Assembly (NCBI GenBank): GCA_021298815.1
Contig: JAJTHE010000050.1
Location: 1 to 36,780, forward strand
Length of the DNA stretch: 36,780 bases
From: Betaproteobacteria bacterium
GTDB taxonomy: Bacteria > Pseudomonadota > Gammaproteobacteria > Burkholderiales > CAIKXV01
Direction of reading: 5' to 3'
Shown here: positions 16,973 through 24,098 of the stretch, piece after piece
Numbering within the stretch: position 1 is the first letter of the stretch
Layout: each line of letters starts with the position of its first letter
Made by a program: the position numbers and the translations under genes
The notes under the pieces: generated by a model
What the model was told of the DNA's origin: nothing
What the model saw: only the letters and a program-made list of their open reading frames with translations
Database searches by the model: none

Positions 16973-17025
16973 AATAGGGTAATGGTACTTCTAAATGGGG
17001 TATTTAGTGTCTGAACTACCCTATT
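16973..17025. promoter_or_regulatory. 53-bp nested palindrome upstream of fic
   Basis: Outer arms AATAGGGTA (16973-16981) and TACCCTATT (17017-17025) and inner arms CTAAAT (16991-16996) and ATTTAG (17002-17007) are both exactly centred on base 16999. The stretch is much richer in A and T than its surroundings and lies 23 bases upstream of the preferred fic start. It could be a two-tier operator for a dimeric regulator, possibly the Fic winged helix itself, or a cruciform. Function is inferred. Confidence 0.65.
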
Positions 17026-17118
17026 AAATGCCCTGTTGCCTCCTTCCAGCAGTGAGCGTCGGGTCAGTGGCCGCAAGGTGGAGGGCGATGCGTTGCTCAT
17101 CGCCCTGCTGCGCTACCC

Positions 17119-17694
17119 CTACCGAGACTGCCGAATCGCCAGCAGCGCGGCCACCGTCTTCGCCGGCCTCGGCGGCGAGATATCGAATGCCGCGAAGAAG
17201 GTGTCCGACACGGGGCCGGTCCGATCCACAGGCGTGTCCACGTTGCCGAAGAAGTCCCTCACCTCAGCCGCACTCGCCCTCACGTCGAAGGCCACGCACC
17301 GCGACCGCTCACCCCGGGTGACCGAAACCCGGATCGCATCGATGTTCGCCCACGGCACCTGCAACCAGCGCATGTCCTCGTTCGACTTGAAAGACGTTGT
17401 CCGGAGGTCGTTCGCCGGAAACGTGATGCCTTCATCGTCGGCGATGAACAGGACGAAGCGGCTCCACGGCCGCGGCCATACCGCCATCGGGAAGGTCACG
17501 ATGCCCACGAAGGCAGCGATCAGCACGGCGGGCAACGGCAGCGGCGTGCGCGAGGACAGGACCAGATAGAGCGCGAGCGGCCCGACCAGCAGCAACGAGA
17601 GCCGGAACGTGACGCGCAACCAGCGCGGGTTGGCCATCACGTAGGCGCGCGGCCCGGGTGCCGGTCGCGAGGACAGGATGCGATTGGGGATCAC
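17119..17694 (-). CDS. Putative membrane protein, STM3941-like
   Basis: A 191-residue protein with two hydrophobic spans near residues 28-45 (VTFRLSLLLVGPLALYLVL) and 53-72 (LPAVLIAAFVGIVTFPMAV), then a soluble domain with FIADDEGITFPAND, MRWLQVPWANIDAIRV and RCVAFDVRASAAEVRDF. The layout of two N-terminal membrane helices followed by an LxVPWxdI segment resembles the STM3941 family of uncharacterised proteins. The start is a GTG at 17694, 20 bases after the lipoprotein stop; an ATG at 17637 (MANPRW) just before the first helix is equally plausible. No function known. Confidence 0.65.
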   Translation of the reverse strand: MIPNRILSSRPAPGPRAYVMANPRWLRVTFRLSLLLVGPLALYLVLSSRTPLPLPAVLIAAFVGIVTFPMAVWPRPWSRFVLFIADDEGITFPANDLRTTSFKSNEDMRWLQVPWANIDAIRVSVTRGERSRCVAFDVRASAAEVRDFFGNVDTPVDRTGPVSDTFFAAFDISPPRPAKTVAALLAIRQSR

Positions 17695-17713
17695 GCGCGT
17701 GCCGGGTACCGAG

Positions 17714-18271
17714 TCAGCGCACGCCCTTGAGCGAGCGCCCGTCCGCGCTGCGCGTCACGGGACAGTTCACCACGATGGTCGTGACTTCCAGCGTGAGTTC
17801 GTTCCGTTCCTCGGCGGCGAGCAGTGCTTCCTCGGAGCGGAGCTCGCGCGCCGCGGCCGGGTTCTTCCAGCGCACCAGGACCACCCGCCACAGCGGGCTG
17901 TAGCCGAGATCCTTGTTGCCGGGCCCCACCGGGTCCGGCGCCGACTGGAAGATGCTGATCTGTTCATCGCCGACGAACTTGTACACCCGGGCGATGGGCG
18001 CACGTCCCGGCTTCAGGTTGATGACATCGGCCAGCCCCGGCACGTAGTTGGCACCGACCATCTTCGCCATTGCTGCATCGGAGATGTCAGTGGTGATGTA
18101 CTCCACGATGCGGCCGTCGATCCAGGCGCGGCTGAGCGGCAGGACGGTCTCGGTGCGGCCGACGTCGAACAGCGGGCTGGCGCAGGCGGAGAGCAGGAGG
18201 AGGGCGAGCAGGGCGGCGGCTGATCGCACGGGTTGTCCTTGGCTACTCGTTCGTAACGAGGTTCGATTCAT
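17714..18271 (-). CDS. Putative lipoprotein of unknown function
   Basis: A 185-residue protein. The signal sequence ends in a lipobox (ALLLLSAC, followed by AS), so it is probably lipidated and held in the outer membrane facing the periplasm. The mature part contains WIDGRIVEYITTDISDAAM, FVGDEQISIFQSAPDP, YSPLWRVVLVRWKNP and TTIVVNCPVTR. Similar lipoproteins with a closing VNCP motif occur widely in Burkholderiales, but I know of no function. The ATG at 18271 follows GAGGGAC; an ATG at 18289 is possible. The membrane protein gene downstream may be in the same transcript. The VapC gene upstream ends 14 bases before this start. Confidence 0.75.
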   Translation of the reverse strand: MNRTSLRTSSQGQPVRSAAALLALLLLSACASPLFDVGRTETVLPLSRAWIDGRIVEYITTDISDAAMAKMVGANYVPGLADVINLKPGRAPIARVYKFVGDEQISIFQSAPDPVGPGNKDLGYSPLWRVVLVRWKNPAAARELRSEEALLAAEERNELTLEVTTIVVNCPVTRSADGRSLKGVR

Positions 18272-18285
18272 TGCGATACGGTCCC

Positions 18286-18705
18286 TCATGTCGGAGCCGC
18301 AGCAGACCAGTCCTCCACGACCAGCTTCGGCACGCGCTTGAACTCGCGGGTATTGCGCGTCACCAGCGTCATGCCGCGCGAGCGCGCATGGGCTGCGATG
18401 AACAGATCCTGGCTGCCGATGGGCGTGCCAGCCTTTTCCAGCGCACTACGAATGTCCGCGTAGTGCCGATCCGCAGGCTCGTCCAGCGGGAGCACGGTCA
18501 TGGACTCGAGCAACTGCTCCACGCGCCGCGTCAGCGCCGCGGAGCCCTTGCGCCGGGCACCGAAGCGCAGTTCGCTGGCGACGACGATGCTGGTGCACAA
18601 GCGCTCCGGATCGAGCTCGCGCAGTCGCTCGAAGACGGCACCTTGTGGTTCGCGGATCAGGTCGGACAACGCATTCGTGTCCAGCATCCATTCAGGCTCG
18701 GACAT
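18286..18705 (-). CDS. vapC: VapC-family PIN-domain toxin
   Basis: A 139-residue toxin. MLDTNALSDLIREP provides the first Asp, SIVVASELRFGA the Glu, PIGSQDLFIAAHAR and VTRNTREFKRV the remaining acidic and polar residues of a PIN nuclease; all are intact. LxYGAxKKGS-like residues after SELRFGA match plasmid- and chromosome-type VapC that cleave initiator tRNA, though that target is only known for some members. Its ATG overlaps the antitoxin TAA by one base (TAATG), so the pair is translationally coupled. Confidence 0.92.
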   Translation of the reverse strand: MSEPEWMLDTNALSDLIREPQGAVFERLRELDPERLCTSIVVASELRFGARRKGSAALTRRVEQLLESMTVLPLDEPADRHYADIRSALEKAGTPIGSQDLFIAAHARSRGMTLVTRNTREFKRVPKLVVEDWSAAAPT

Positions 18706-18938
18706 TACAGATCGGCCCGGACCTGCGGCGGCGTGTCCTCGACCTCGGGCACCCCCTCCTTCAGCGGTTTCCAGGAGGCCAGCAGGTCGAGCAGCCGGTT
18801 CTTGCGCACCGGAGTGAGGATCAGGCTGTCACCCTCCTTGCGAATCGAAACCTCGGTTCCTTCCATTTCGAGCTTCCTTGGAATGCGTACTGCCTGGTTG
18901 CGGCCGTTTCGGAACAATGACGCGCGACGTTCGGTCAG
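18705..18938 (-). CDS. vapB: VapB-family antitoxin, probably non-canonical CTG start
   Basis: A 77-residue antitoxin of the AbrB/MazE type. The core LFRNGRNQAVRIPRKL is the classic VapB DNA-binding start, and the tail (LLDLLASWKPLKEG, PPQVRADL) would occupy the toxin. Homologues normally begin a few residues before LFRNGRN, often with ER-A-S. Here the in-frame codons upstream read LTERRAS with no ATG, GTG or TTG between the ribosome site and TTG at 18917. GGAGG (18948-18944) is five bases before CTG at 18938, so CTG is the best start; ATC at 18941 is another possibility. The TTG alternative would be 26 bases from GGAGG. The upstream repeats suggest autoregulation. Confidence 0.85.
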   Translation of the reverse strand: MTERRASLFRNGRNQAVRIPRKLEMEGTEVSIRKEGDSLILTPVRKNRLLDLLASWKPLKEGVPEVEDTPPQVRADL

Positions 18939-18958
18939 GATGGCCTCCAGCTATAAAC

Positions 18959-18978
18959 AGCATATGGCAGAGCATATG
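18959..18978 (-). promoter_or_regulatory. Putative VapBC operator
   Basis: Two copies of AGCATATG (18959-18966 and 18971-18978), each with a palindromic CATATG core, lie twelve bases apart just upstream of the vapB ribosome site. The spacing, about one helical turn, suits two antitoxin dimers on one face. TTTATA at 18957-18952 on the minus strand may be the -10 box. Confidence 0.5.
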
Positions 18979-19147
18979 CCACATCCTTTCCGGAAGCAAA
19001 TCCCGCGTTCTCAGTACGTCGAACTCGGTTGAGGTGGATGCTGCCTGAACACGTGGCGGACTAAAGCGCCGAAAACATGGGCCAAGCCCCAGATACTCGA
19101 TGTCCCTCTGGTACCCTGCCTATGGACTTTTCTCGATGAGGTGTCTT

Positions 19148-19357
19148 GTGAGAACGACCGTAAGCATCGACGACGAGTTGTTTCGAACGGCGATGGCTCT
19201 TGCCGAGCCCGGGTTGGACAAGGGCGATCTGCTTCGCGAGGCATTGGCCGTGTTCGTACGTGTGCAGACCGGGAAACGGCTTGCTGCCCTTGGCGGGCGT
19301 GGCCCCGGGATGCAGAATGTGCCCCGCAGGCGTCCCGAAGAACAGTCGCCTCAGTGA
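19148..19357 (+). CDS. VapB-type antitoxin without a partner toxin
   Basis: A 69-residue antitoxin of the ribbon-helix-helix type: RTTVSIDDELFRTAMALA, DKGDLLREALAVFVRVQTG, RLAALGGRGPG, then a basic proline-rich end. GTG at 19148 follows AGGTG with suitable spacing; an ATG at 19136 would add MRCL. The family normally overlaps a PIN toxin gene. Here only GTGACC and a few VapC-like codons follow (19354-19380) before the antisense neighbour begins, so the toxin is lost. It may still bind DNA or neutralise a related toxin. Confidence 0.75.
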   Translation: MRTTVSIDDELFRTAMALAEPGLDKGDLLREALAVFVRVQTGKRLAALGGRGPGMQNVPRRRPEEQSPQ

Positions 19358-19380
19358 CCTTCGTCGTTGCCGACAGCTTG
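19354..19380 (+). pseudogene. Vestigial start of a VapC toxin gene
   Basis: GTG at 19354 overlaps the antitoxin stop (GTGA) and encodes VTFVVADSL, like the M-x-x-V-V-D-x-S start of PIN toxins. The similarity then ends, close to the 3' end of the convergent AbrB-DUF433 gene. It is very short, so chance resemblance cannot be excluded; the overlap geometry is the main support. Confidence 0.4.
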
Positions 19381-19387
19381 TCGCGCG

Positions 19388-19858
19388 TCACTCCCTCGAA
19401 CGCTCACGCTTCAAGTCGACTGAAGCGTCCCAATCGAGCGTCCCCACCAAATCCAGAACCCGTCGCTGCTGGGCCCGGGCATCCTCCAGCACCGCCACGG
19501 CCATCTCGCGGGTGACGGTCGGAAACTGGTCGAGGAAGGTATCGAGCGAATCGCCTTCCTCGAGGTAGTCGAACAGGTTTTTCACAGGCACCCGCGTGCC
19601 GGTGAACACTGGTGCACCACTCTGGATCTCTGGATCCACGGTCACGAAATGGCGGTCCGTGCGGTCGCGATAGCCATCCTTGCGGGCTCCCTTGGCGATG
19701 CCGGCCAGCTGGTCCAGCTCGGGCACCGGCATCACCAGGACGCCCTTGCCTTTGGGGACGAACACGAACTCCTGCCCGGCCTGCCAGTGCTGCGCCTCGA
19801 GAATAGCCTTCGGCATCGAGATCTGGAACTTTCTGGACAAAGTGGCGGTCATGGTCAC
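19388..19858 (-). CDS. Chimeric AbrB-DUF433 antitoxin-like protein
   Basis: A 156-residue protein joining two antitoxin types. Residues 1-69 are an AbrB/MazE-like domain (TATLSRKFQISMPKAI, GQEFVFVPKGKGVLVMPVP, GYRDRTDR) almost identical to the complete 70-residue antitoxin at 25535-25747, which stops one residue later. From residue 70 the sequence is a DUF433 domain (TVDPEIQSGAPVFTGTRVPV, LDTFLDQFPTVTREMAVAVL), normally a stand-alone antitoxin with a PIN-like DUF5615 toxin. The join is exactly at the end of the AbrB unit, pointing to fusion by recombination. No toxin follows. GTG at 19858 has AGGAG eight bases upstream; ATG at 19852 is possible. Function unproven, probably a DNA-binding orphan. 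Confidence 0.82.
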   Translation of the reverse strand: MTMTATLSRKFQISMPKAILEAQHWQAGQEFVFVPKGKGVLVMPVPELDQLAGIAKGARKDGYRDRTDRHFVTVDPEIQSGAPVFTGTRVPVKNLFDYLEEGDSLDTFLDQFPTVTREMAVAVLEDARAQQRRVLDLVGTLDWDASVDLKRERSRE

Positions 19859-19930
19859 TGGGATTGCTCCTAACGTAGCGCACGATGAACGGCAAGAATG
19901 ATACTTTTCCGCTGATCACGGCAACAGGAA
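19649..19930 (-). repeat. Direct repeat copy A (AbrB antitoxin segment plus upstream)
   Basis: From about 19649 to 19930 the sequence matches 25539-25820 at most positions by eye, in the same orientation. It covers the AbrB-encoding part, its GTG start and an upstream block including CTTTTCCGCTGATCACGGC, which also contains the 3' end of the DUF3147 gene. The two copies flank the ThDP enzyme/lactonase/Bug cassette. Exact ends need alignment. Confidence 0.75.
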
Positions 19931-20269
19931 CACCCCGAACCGCCGCAACACGAAGGCCAGCGCCAGGAAGCATGCGATCGTCAGCACCGCGGATGCCACG
20001 AGCGTGAGCCAGAAGCCGAGCCGCGGCAGCAGCTACGGAAACACGAGGAACATCGGCAGCGTCGGCAACACGTACCAGAACGTGTAGCTCGCGTGGTTGG
20101 CCAGCTTCGACTCGGGCTGGTGCTCCACGTACAGCCAGATCAGCGTGAGCACCGTGACCAGCGGCAGCGCTGCCACGGCCGCGCCGAGCTTGTCGCTGCG
20201 CTTGGCCAGCTCGCTGATGAGCACCACGAGCCCCGCCGTGGTCAGGTACTTGAATGCGAGCCATGCCAT
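19916..20269 (-). pseudogene. DUF3147-family membrane protein interrupted by an amber codon
   Basis: The frame starts at 20269 (MAWLAFKYLTTAGLVVLISE, AKRSDKLGAAVAALPLVTVL) and would encode a 117-residue protein with four hydrophobic helices, the usual DUF3147 length. A TAG at 20033-20035 follows TLPMFLVFP. Reading on gives LLPRLGFWLTLVASAVL and VLRRFGVFLLP to a TGA at 19916, which is clearly the conserved C-terminal half. One base change (TGG to TAG) explains it, since tryptophan is expected there. A truncated 78-residue product may be made. Sequencing error is the other explanation. Function of the family is unknown. Confidence 0.75.
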
Positions 20270-20341
20270 GGCCGGACCTCGGTGGTGAAAGATGGCAGTC
20301 TACACAGACGCTTGCGGCAGCCTGACCCGTGCGGTCACCCC

Positions 20342-20371
20342 TTGCATGCCGCACCGCAGCCTTGCTAGAGT
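20342..20371 (+). promoter_or_regulatory. Candidate promoter of the ThDP enzyme/lactonase/Bug operon
   Basis: TTGCAT at 20342-20347, an 18-base spacer and TAGAGT at 20366-20371 lie about 95 bases before the ATG at 20464, in a stretch with no other gene. No operator-like repeat was recognised beside it. Confidence 0.4.
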
Positions 20372-20463
20372 GATCGAAACAGCCATCCCGAAACCCGCCC
20401 GCACGGGATGAGCCGCAGCTCAAGAGCCGCACACACATAAAGCGGGCAACAGGAGGAGGCACC

Positions 20464-22158
20464 ATGGCCACGACGACCGGTCCCCGGTATGTCGCCGACA
20501 TGCTTCGCGCGTACGAGGTCTCGCACCTGTTCTTCGTGCCGCAGATGCTGCTCGAGACGCTCACCTCGATGGAAGGGGTGCCGATCCGCCGCATCATGAC
20601 CCACGGCGAGAAGGCTGCGGCCTACATGGCGGACGGTTATGCGCGTGCGTCGCGAAGGCCGGGCGTGTGCATGGCGCAGCATGTCGGCGCGTCGAACCTC
20701 GCGGCCGGGCTGCGCGACGCCTACCTCGCCTGCTCGCCGGTGGTCGCCATCACCGGCGGCCCGGCGCCGCACCAGCGCTATCGCCATGCGTACCAGGAGC
20801 TGGAGGACTTCACCCAGTTCGACCACACCACCAAGTTCAACGCGCATGTCGACCACATCAAGCGCCTGCCCGACATGATGCGCCAGGCCTTCCGCGAGGC
20901 GACCAGCGGCGCGCCCGGCCCGGTGCACCTGCAGATCGGCGGCCACCATGCGGAATGCATCATGGTCGAGGCGGACCTCGACCTGCTGGTCGAACCGCAG
21001 TTCAGGAACGTGCCGCCGTTCCGCCCCGCGGCAGACCCGGCGCATGTGACCGAGGCGCTGCGCCTGCTCGCCTCGGCCGAGCGCCCGATCATCGTCGCCG
21101 GTGGCGGCGTGCACTGGTCGGCGGCGCAGGCCGAGGTGGTGCAACTCGCCGAGCTGCTGCAGATCCCGGTCGCGACCTCGCTCAATGCGCGCGGCACGAT
21201 CCTCGACGACCATCCGCTGTCGGTGGGCGTGTGCGGCACCTACTCGCGCAGCTGTGCGAACCAGTCGGTCGGCGAGGCGGACCTCGTGTTCTTCATCGGC
21301 AGCCACACCGGCAGCCAGGTCACTGCGCGCTGGCAGGTGCCGAAGCCGGGCACGCCGGTGATCCACCTCGACATCGACGTGCGCGAGCTCGGCCGCAACT
21401 ATCCGGTGCAGGTCGGCCTGCTCGGCGATGCGAAGGTGGTGCTGCGGCAGATGATCGACGCCGCCACCGGCACGAAGCCCAGGGCACGCCAGGCCTGGCT
21501 CGACCGCATCCAGTCCCTCGTCAAGGGCTGGCGCGCCTCGACCGACGGCCACCGCAACTCCGACGCCGTGCCGATGCGCCCCGAGCGCGTCTGCCGCGAG
21601 ATCGGCGAGATGCTGCCGGCCGATGCGGTGATGGTCTGCGATACCGGCCACTCCGGCATCTGGACCGGCACGATGATCGACTTCATGCGCCCGGGCCAGC
21701 GGCTGATCCGCTGCGCCGGCTCGCTCGGCTGGGCGCTGCCCGGCGCGATGGGCGTGAAGTGCGCGCTGCCGAACACGCCAGTGGTCTGCTTCGCCGGCGA
21801 CGGCGGTGCGTACTACCACCTGGCCGAGCTCGAGACCGCGGCGCGCTACGGCATCAACCTGGTGCTGGTGGTGAACAACAACGGCGCGCTGAACCAGGAG
21901 ATCCCGCACTTCGACAAGTCGTACGGCGGCGACCCGGACGAACGCGGCCGCGAGATGTGGGGCTTCAGCCCGGTGAGCTTCGCCCAGGTGGCCGAGTCAC
22001 TCGGCTGCGTGGGCATCCGCGTCGAGCGGCCGGAGGACATGCCGAAGGCGATGGAGCGCGCATTGAAGGCGAACCGGCCGGTGGTGATCGACGTCGTCAC
22101 CGACCACCGCGCGTTTTCGCCGAAGACCTGGACGGGCGCCACCGGCGCCGACCACTGA
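20464..22158 (+). CDS. Thiamine-diphosphate-dependent enzyme, acetolactate synthase/decarboxylase family
   Basis: A 564-residue enzyme with the three-domain layout of the acetolactate synthase-like group. The catalytic Glu49 lies in MTHGEKAAAYMADGYAR in the N-terminal pyrimidine-binding domain; the central domain includes RPIIVAGGGVHWS and SLNARGTILDDHPLSVG; the C-terminal diphosphate-binding motif starts at Gly445-Asp446-Gly447 (CFAGDGGAYYHLAELETA) and ends in VVNNN. The enzyme would cleave or form a C-C bond next to a carbonyl, as in decarboxylases, carboligases or C-C hydrolases; the precise reaction is not readable. GGAGGAGGC precedes the ATG. Two SMP-30-like proteins and a Bug receptor follow in the same direction, suggesting catabolism of a sugar-acid-like or ring compound. 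Confidence 0.9.
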   Translation: MATTTGPRYVADMLRAYEVSHLFFVPQMLLETLTSMEGVPIRRIMTHGEKAAAYMADGYARASRRPGVCMAQHVGASNLAAGLRDAYLACSPVVAITGGPAPHQRYRHAYQELEDFTQFDHTTKFNAHVDHIKRLPDMMRQAFREATSGAPGPVHLQIGGHHAECIMVEADLDLLVEPQFRNVPPFRPAADPAHVTEALRLLASAERPIIVAGGGVHWSAAQAEVVQLAELLQIPVATSLNARGTILDDHPLSVGVCGTYSRSCANQSVGEADLVFFIGSHTGSQVTARWQVPKPGTPVIHLDIDVRELGRNYPVQVGLLGDAKVVLRQMIDAATGTKPRARQAWLDRIQSLVKGWRASTDGHRNSDAVPMRPERVCREIGEMLPADAVMVCDTGHSGIWTGTMIDFMRPGQRLIRCAGSLGWALPGAMGVKCALPNTPVVCFAGDGGAYYHLAELETAARYGINLVLVVNNNGALNQEIPHFDKSYGGDPDERGREMWGFSPVSFAQVAESLGCVGIRVERPEDMPKAMERALKANRPVVIDVVTDHRAFSPKTWTGATGADH

Positions 22159-22177
22159 AAGAATCAGGAGCCAGCCC

Positions 22178-23098
22178 ATGCATGGATCGCTCGAACACCT
22201 GAAGGTCGAGGTCGACCTGTGCGCGCCCGGATGGGAGCGCATCATCGACCCGAGCCCGCCGGTCACCGTCATCGCGAAGGACATCATCTTCGGCGAAGGC
22301 CCGACCTGGGACGCGAAGAACGGCTGCCTCTGGTTCACCGACATCATCGGCGACACCATCTGGAAGTGGACGCCGGACAAGGGGCAGGAGCTAATCCTGC
22401 GCCCGTCGGTGAAGGCCAACGGCACCTGCCTCGACCTCGACAACCGGCTGGTCGTCGCCGGATGGGGCGGCCGCACCGTGTTCCGCCGCGAGCACGACGG
22501 CAAGTGGACGACGCTCGCCGACAACTGGAAGGGCAGGAAGCTCAACAGCCCGAACGACATCGTCGTCACCAGCGACGGCTCGGTCTGGTTCACCGACCCG
22601 CCGGGCGGACTGGTGAACGTCGGCATGACCGGCCCCGACATGCAGCGCTACCTGGACACACAGCCGGTGTTCCGGATCTCGCCCAAGGGCGAACTGTCGG
22701 TGGTGTGCGAAGACAACACGTATCCGAACGGCCTGTGCTTCTCGCCGGACGAATCGATCCTGTACGTGAACTGCAGCCGCGAGCGGGTGATCCGCGCCTA
22801 CGATGCGAAGAAGGACGGCAGCGTCGGCCCGGCGCGCATCTTCCACCGCTACGGCGGCCCCGAGCGCGGCGTGCCCGATGGCCTCAAGTGCGACGTCGAC
22901 GGCAACGTGTGGTGCACCGCGCCCGGCGGCATCTGGGTGCACGACCCCTCCGGCAATACGATCGTGCGCATCAAGACGCCCGGCCACCACCCGACCAACA
23001 TCGCGTTCGGCGACGCCGACTGGAAGACGCTCTACATCACGATGATCGGCTCGGTGGTGAGCACGCGCATCAACATCGCCGGCGTGCCGTCGCGATGA
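22178..23098 (+). CDS. SMP-30/gluconolactonase-family protein
   Basis: A 306-residue six-bladed beta-propeller protein of the SMP-30/LRE family, which commonly hydrolyses sugar lactones with a single divalent metal. Family landmarks are FGEGPTWDAKNGCLWFTDI (metal Glu in GEGP), KLNSPNDIVVTSDGSVWFTDP (metal Asn), YPNGLCFSPDESILYVN (Asn) and VPDGLKCDVDGNVWC (catalytic Asp). No signal peptide is evident, so it is likely cytoplasmic. It starts 20 bases after the ThDP enzyme, with AGGAGCC before the ATG. A second SMP-30-like gene follows 27 bases later. The pair may act on consecutive or alternative lactones (inference). Confidence 0.9.
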   Translation: MHGSLEHLKVEVDLCAPGWERIIDPSPPVTVIAKDIIFGEGPTWDAKNGCLWFTDIIGDTIWKWTPDKGQELILRPSVKANGTCLDLDNRLVVAGWGGRTVFRREHDGKWTTLADNWKGRKLNSPNDIVVTSDGSVWFTDPPGGLVNVGMTGPDMQRYLDTQPVFRISPKGELSVVCEDNTYPNGLCFSPDESILYVNCSRERVIRAYDAKKDGSVGPARIFHRYGGPERGVPDGLKCDVDGNVWCTAPGGIWVHDPSGNTIVRIKTPGHHPTNIAFGDADWKTLYITMIGSVVSTRINIAGVPSR

Positions 23099-23124
23099 AC
23101 GGCCACCCCTGACCGGAGACCCGC

Positions 23125-24012
23125 ATGGCCTGGAACTTCGAACTGATTGCCGGCCCGTACAAGGGCCGAACCGGTGGCCTCGCCTGGGATGGCAAGGCGA
23201 TGCTGTTCAGTGCGGTGGCGGAAGAGCAGGTGCTGCGCTACGACCCGAAGGCGAAGAAGGCCGAGACCTTCCGCCGCTGGACCGGCCGCGTGAACGGCCT
23301 GGCCGTCGCACCGGACGGCTCGGTGTACGCCGCGCAGGAAGGCGGCCGCCGCGTCGTGCACTATCGCACCGACGGCAGCACCGCCCCGACCGAGGAACTG
23401 CTCGACGGCGCGCACCACAACCAGCCGCTCGACGTGCAGCTCGACAGCCGCGGCCGCATCTGGTTCGCCGACGCGTACAACGCACAGCCCCCGTACGGCC
23501 CGCCCGCGTACCCGATGCTCGACCATGCCTCGGTGCTGCGCCTGGACCCGACCGGCCCCGGCACGTACCGCATCGAACGCATCACGCACGACACCTGCGG
23601 CCCGCGCGCGGTGCTGCTGTCGAAGGACGAACGCACGTTGTATGTGGCTGATGGTGACGTCGAACGTGGCGACGTGTGCCAGCTGTTCGCGTACGAGGTC
23701 AGCGAGTACGGCAGCGTGGGGCATGCACATACGCTGCTCACCTTTACCGCGGTGGATCGCGGCATCGAGGGCATGTGCCTGGACAGCGACGGCAACATCG
23801 TTGCATGCATGGGATGGAGCAAGGCAGGGGCGGGGCCTGCGATCGTGGTGATCTCGCCCGGCGGGACGATCCTCGAGACGCATGCGTCACCGGCCGACCT
23901 GCCGATGCGCTGCGCGTTCGGGGATGACGGGCTGGAGAGCCTGTATGTGACGGCGGGCGATGGCGGACTGTACCGCGCGACGGATACCGGACGGCGCGGC
24001 ATGAAGCGGTAG
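23125..24012 (+). CDS. SMP-30-like beta-propeller protein, divergent paralogue
   Basis: A 295-residue propeller protein of the SMP-30/gluconolactonase type. It has TGGLAWDGKAMLFSAV, RVNGLAVAPDGSVYAAQ, HNQPLDVQLDSRGRIWFAD, CGPRAVLLSKDERTLYVADG and IEGMCLDSDGNIVACMG. Some metal-site positions differ from its upstream neighbour: the first blade has GLAWDG rather than EGPTWD, so the usual first-blade Glu is absent. The lactonase reaction is therefore less certain, and it could be a binding or related hydrolase form. It lies in the same operon with GGAGACCCGC before the ATG. The next gene, a Bug receptor, starts 86 bases downstream after a hairpin. Confidence 0.82.
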   Translation: MAWNFELIAGPYKGRTGGLAWDGKAMLFSAVAEEQVLRYDPKAKKAETFRRWTGRVNGLAVAPDGSVYAAQEGGRRVVHYRTDGSTAPTEELLDGAHHNQPLDVQLDSRGRIWFADAYNAQPPYGPPAYPMLDHASVLRLDPTGPGTYRIERITHDTCGPRAVLLSKDERTLYVADGDVERGDVCQLFAYEVSEYGSVGHAHTLLTFTAVDRGIEGMCLDSDGNIVACMGWSKAGAGPAIVVISPGGTILETHASPADLPMRCAFGDDGLESLYVTAGDGGLYRATDTGRRGMKR

Positions 24013-24061
24013 AGGGACAGCAGCAGGAGCAACGAAGAAGGTCGGCGCATCACCGCACTAC

Positions 24062-24081
24062 CCCCGCCCGTGATGGCGGGG
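24062..24081 (+). promoter_or_regulatory. Intergenic GC hairpin before the Bug receptor
   Basis: CCCCGCC (24062-24068) and GGCGGGG (24075-24081) pair perfectly around CGTGAT. No T-run follows, so it is not a standard terminator. It ends just before the GGGAGATC ribosome site of the gene at 24099 and may stabilise upstream mRNA or tune receptor translation. Confidence 0.45.
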
Positions 24082-24098
24082 TCACACGGGAGATCGCA

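Noticed and set aside
18246..18260. CTCGTT-CGT-AACGAG hairpin as a terminator
   Set aside because: It lies within the lipoprotein coding sequence and has no T-run.
18982..19135. Possible small gene or mobile-element scar between vapB and the orphan antitoxin
   Set aside because: No terminal repeats, no ribosome site with a credible frame and no family resemblance were seen.
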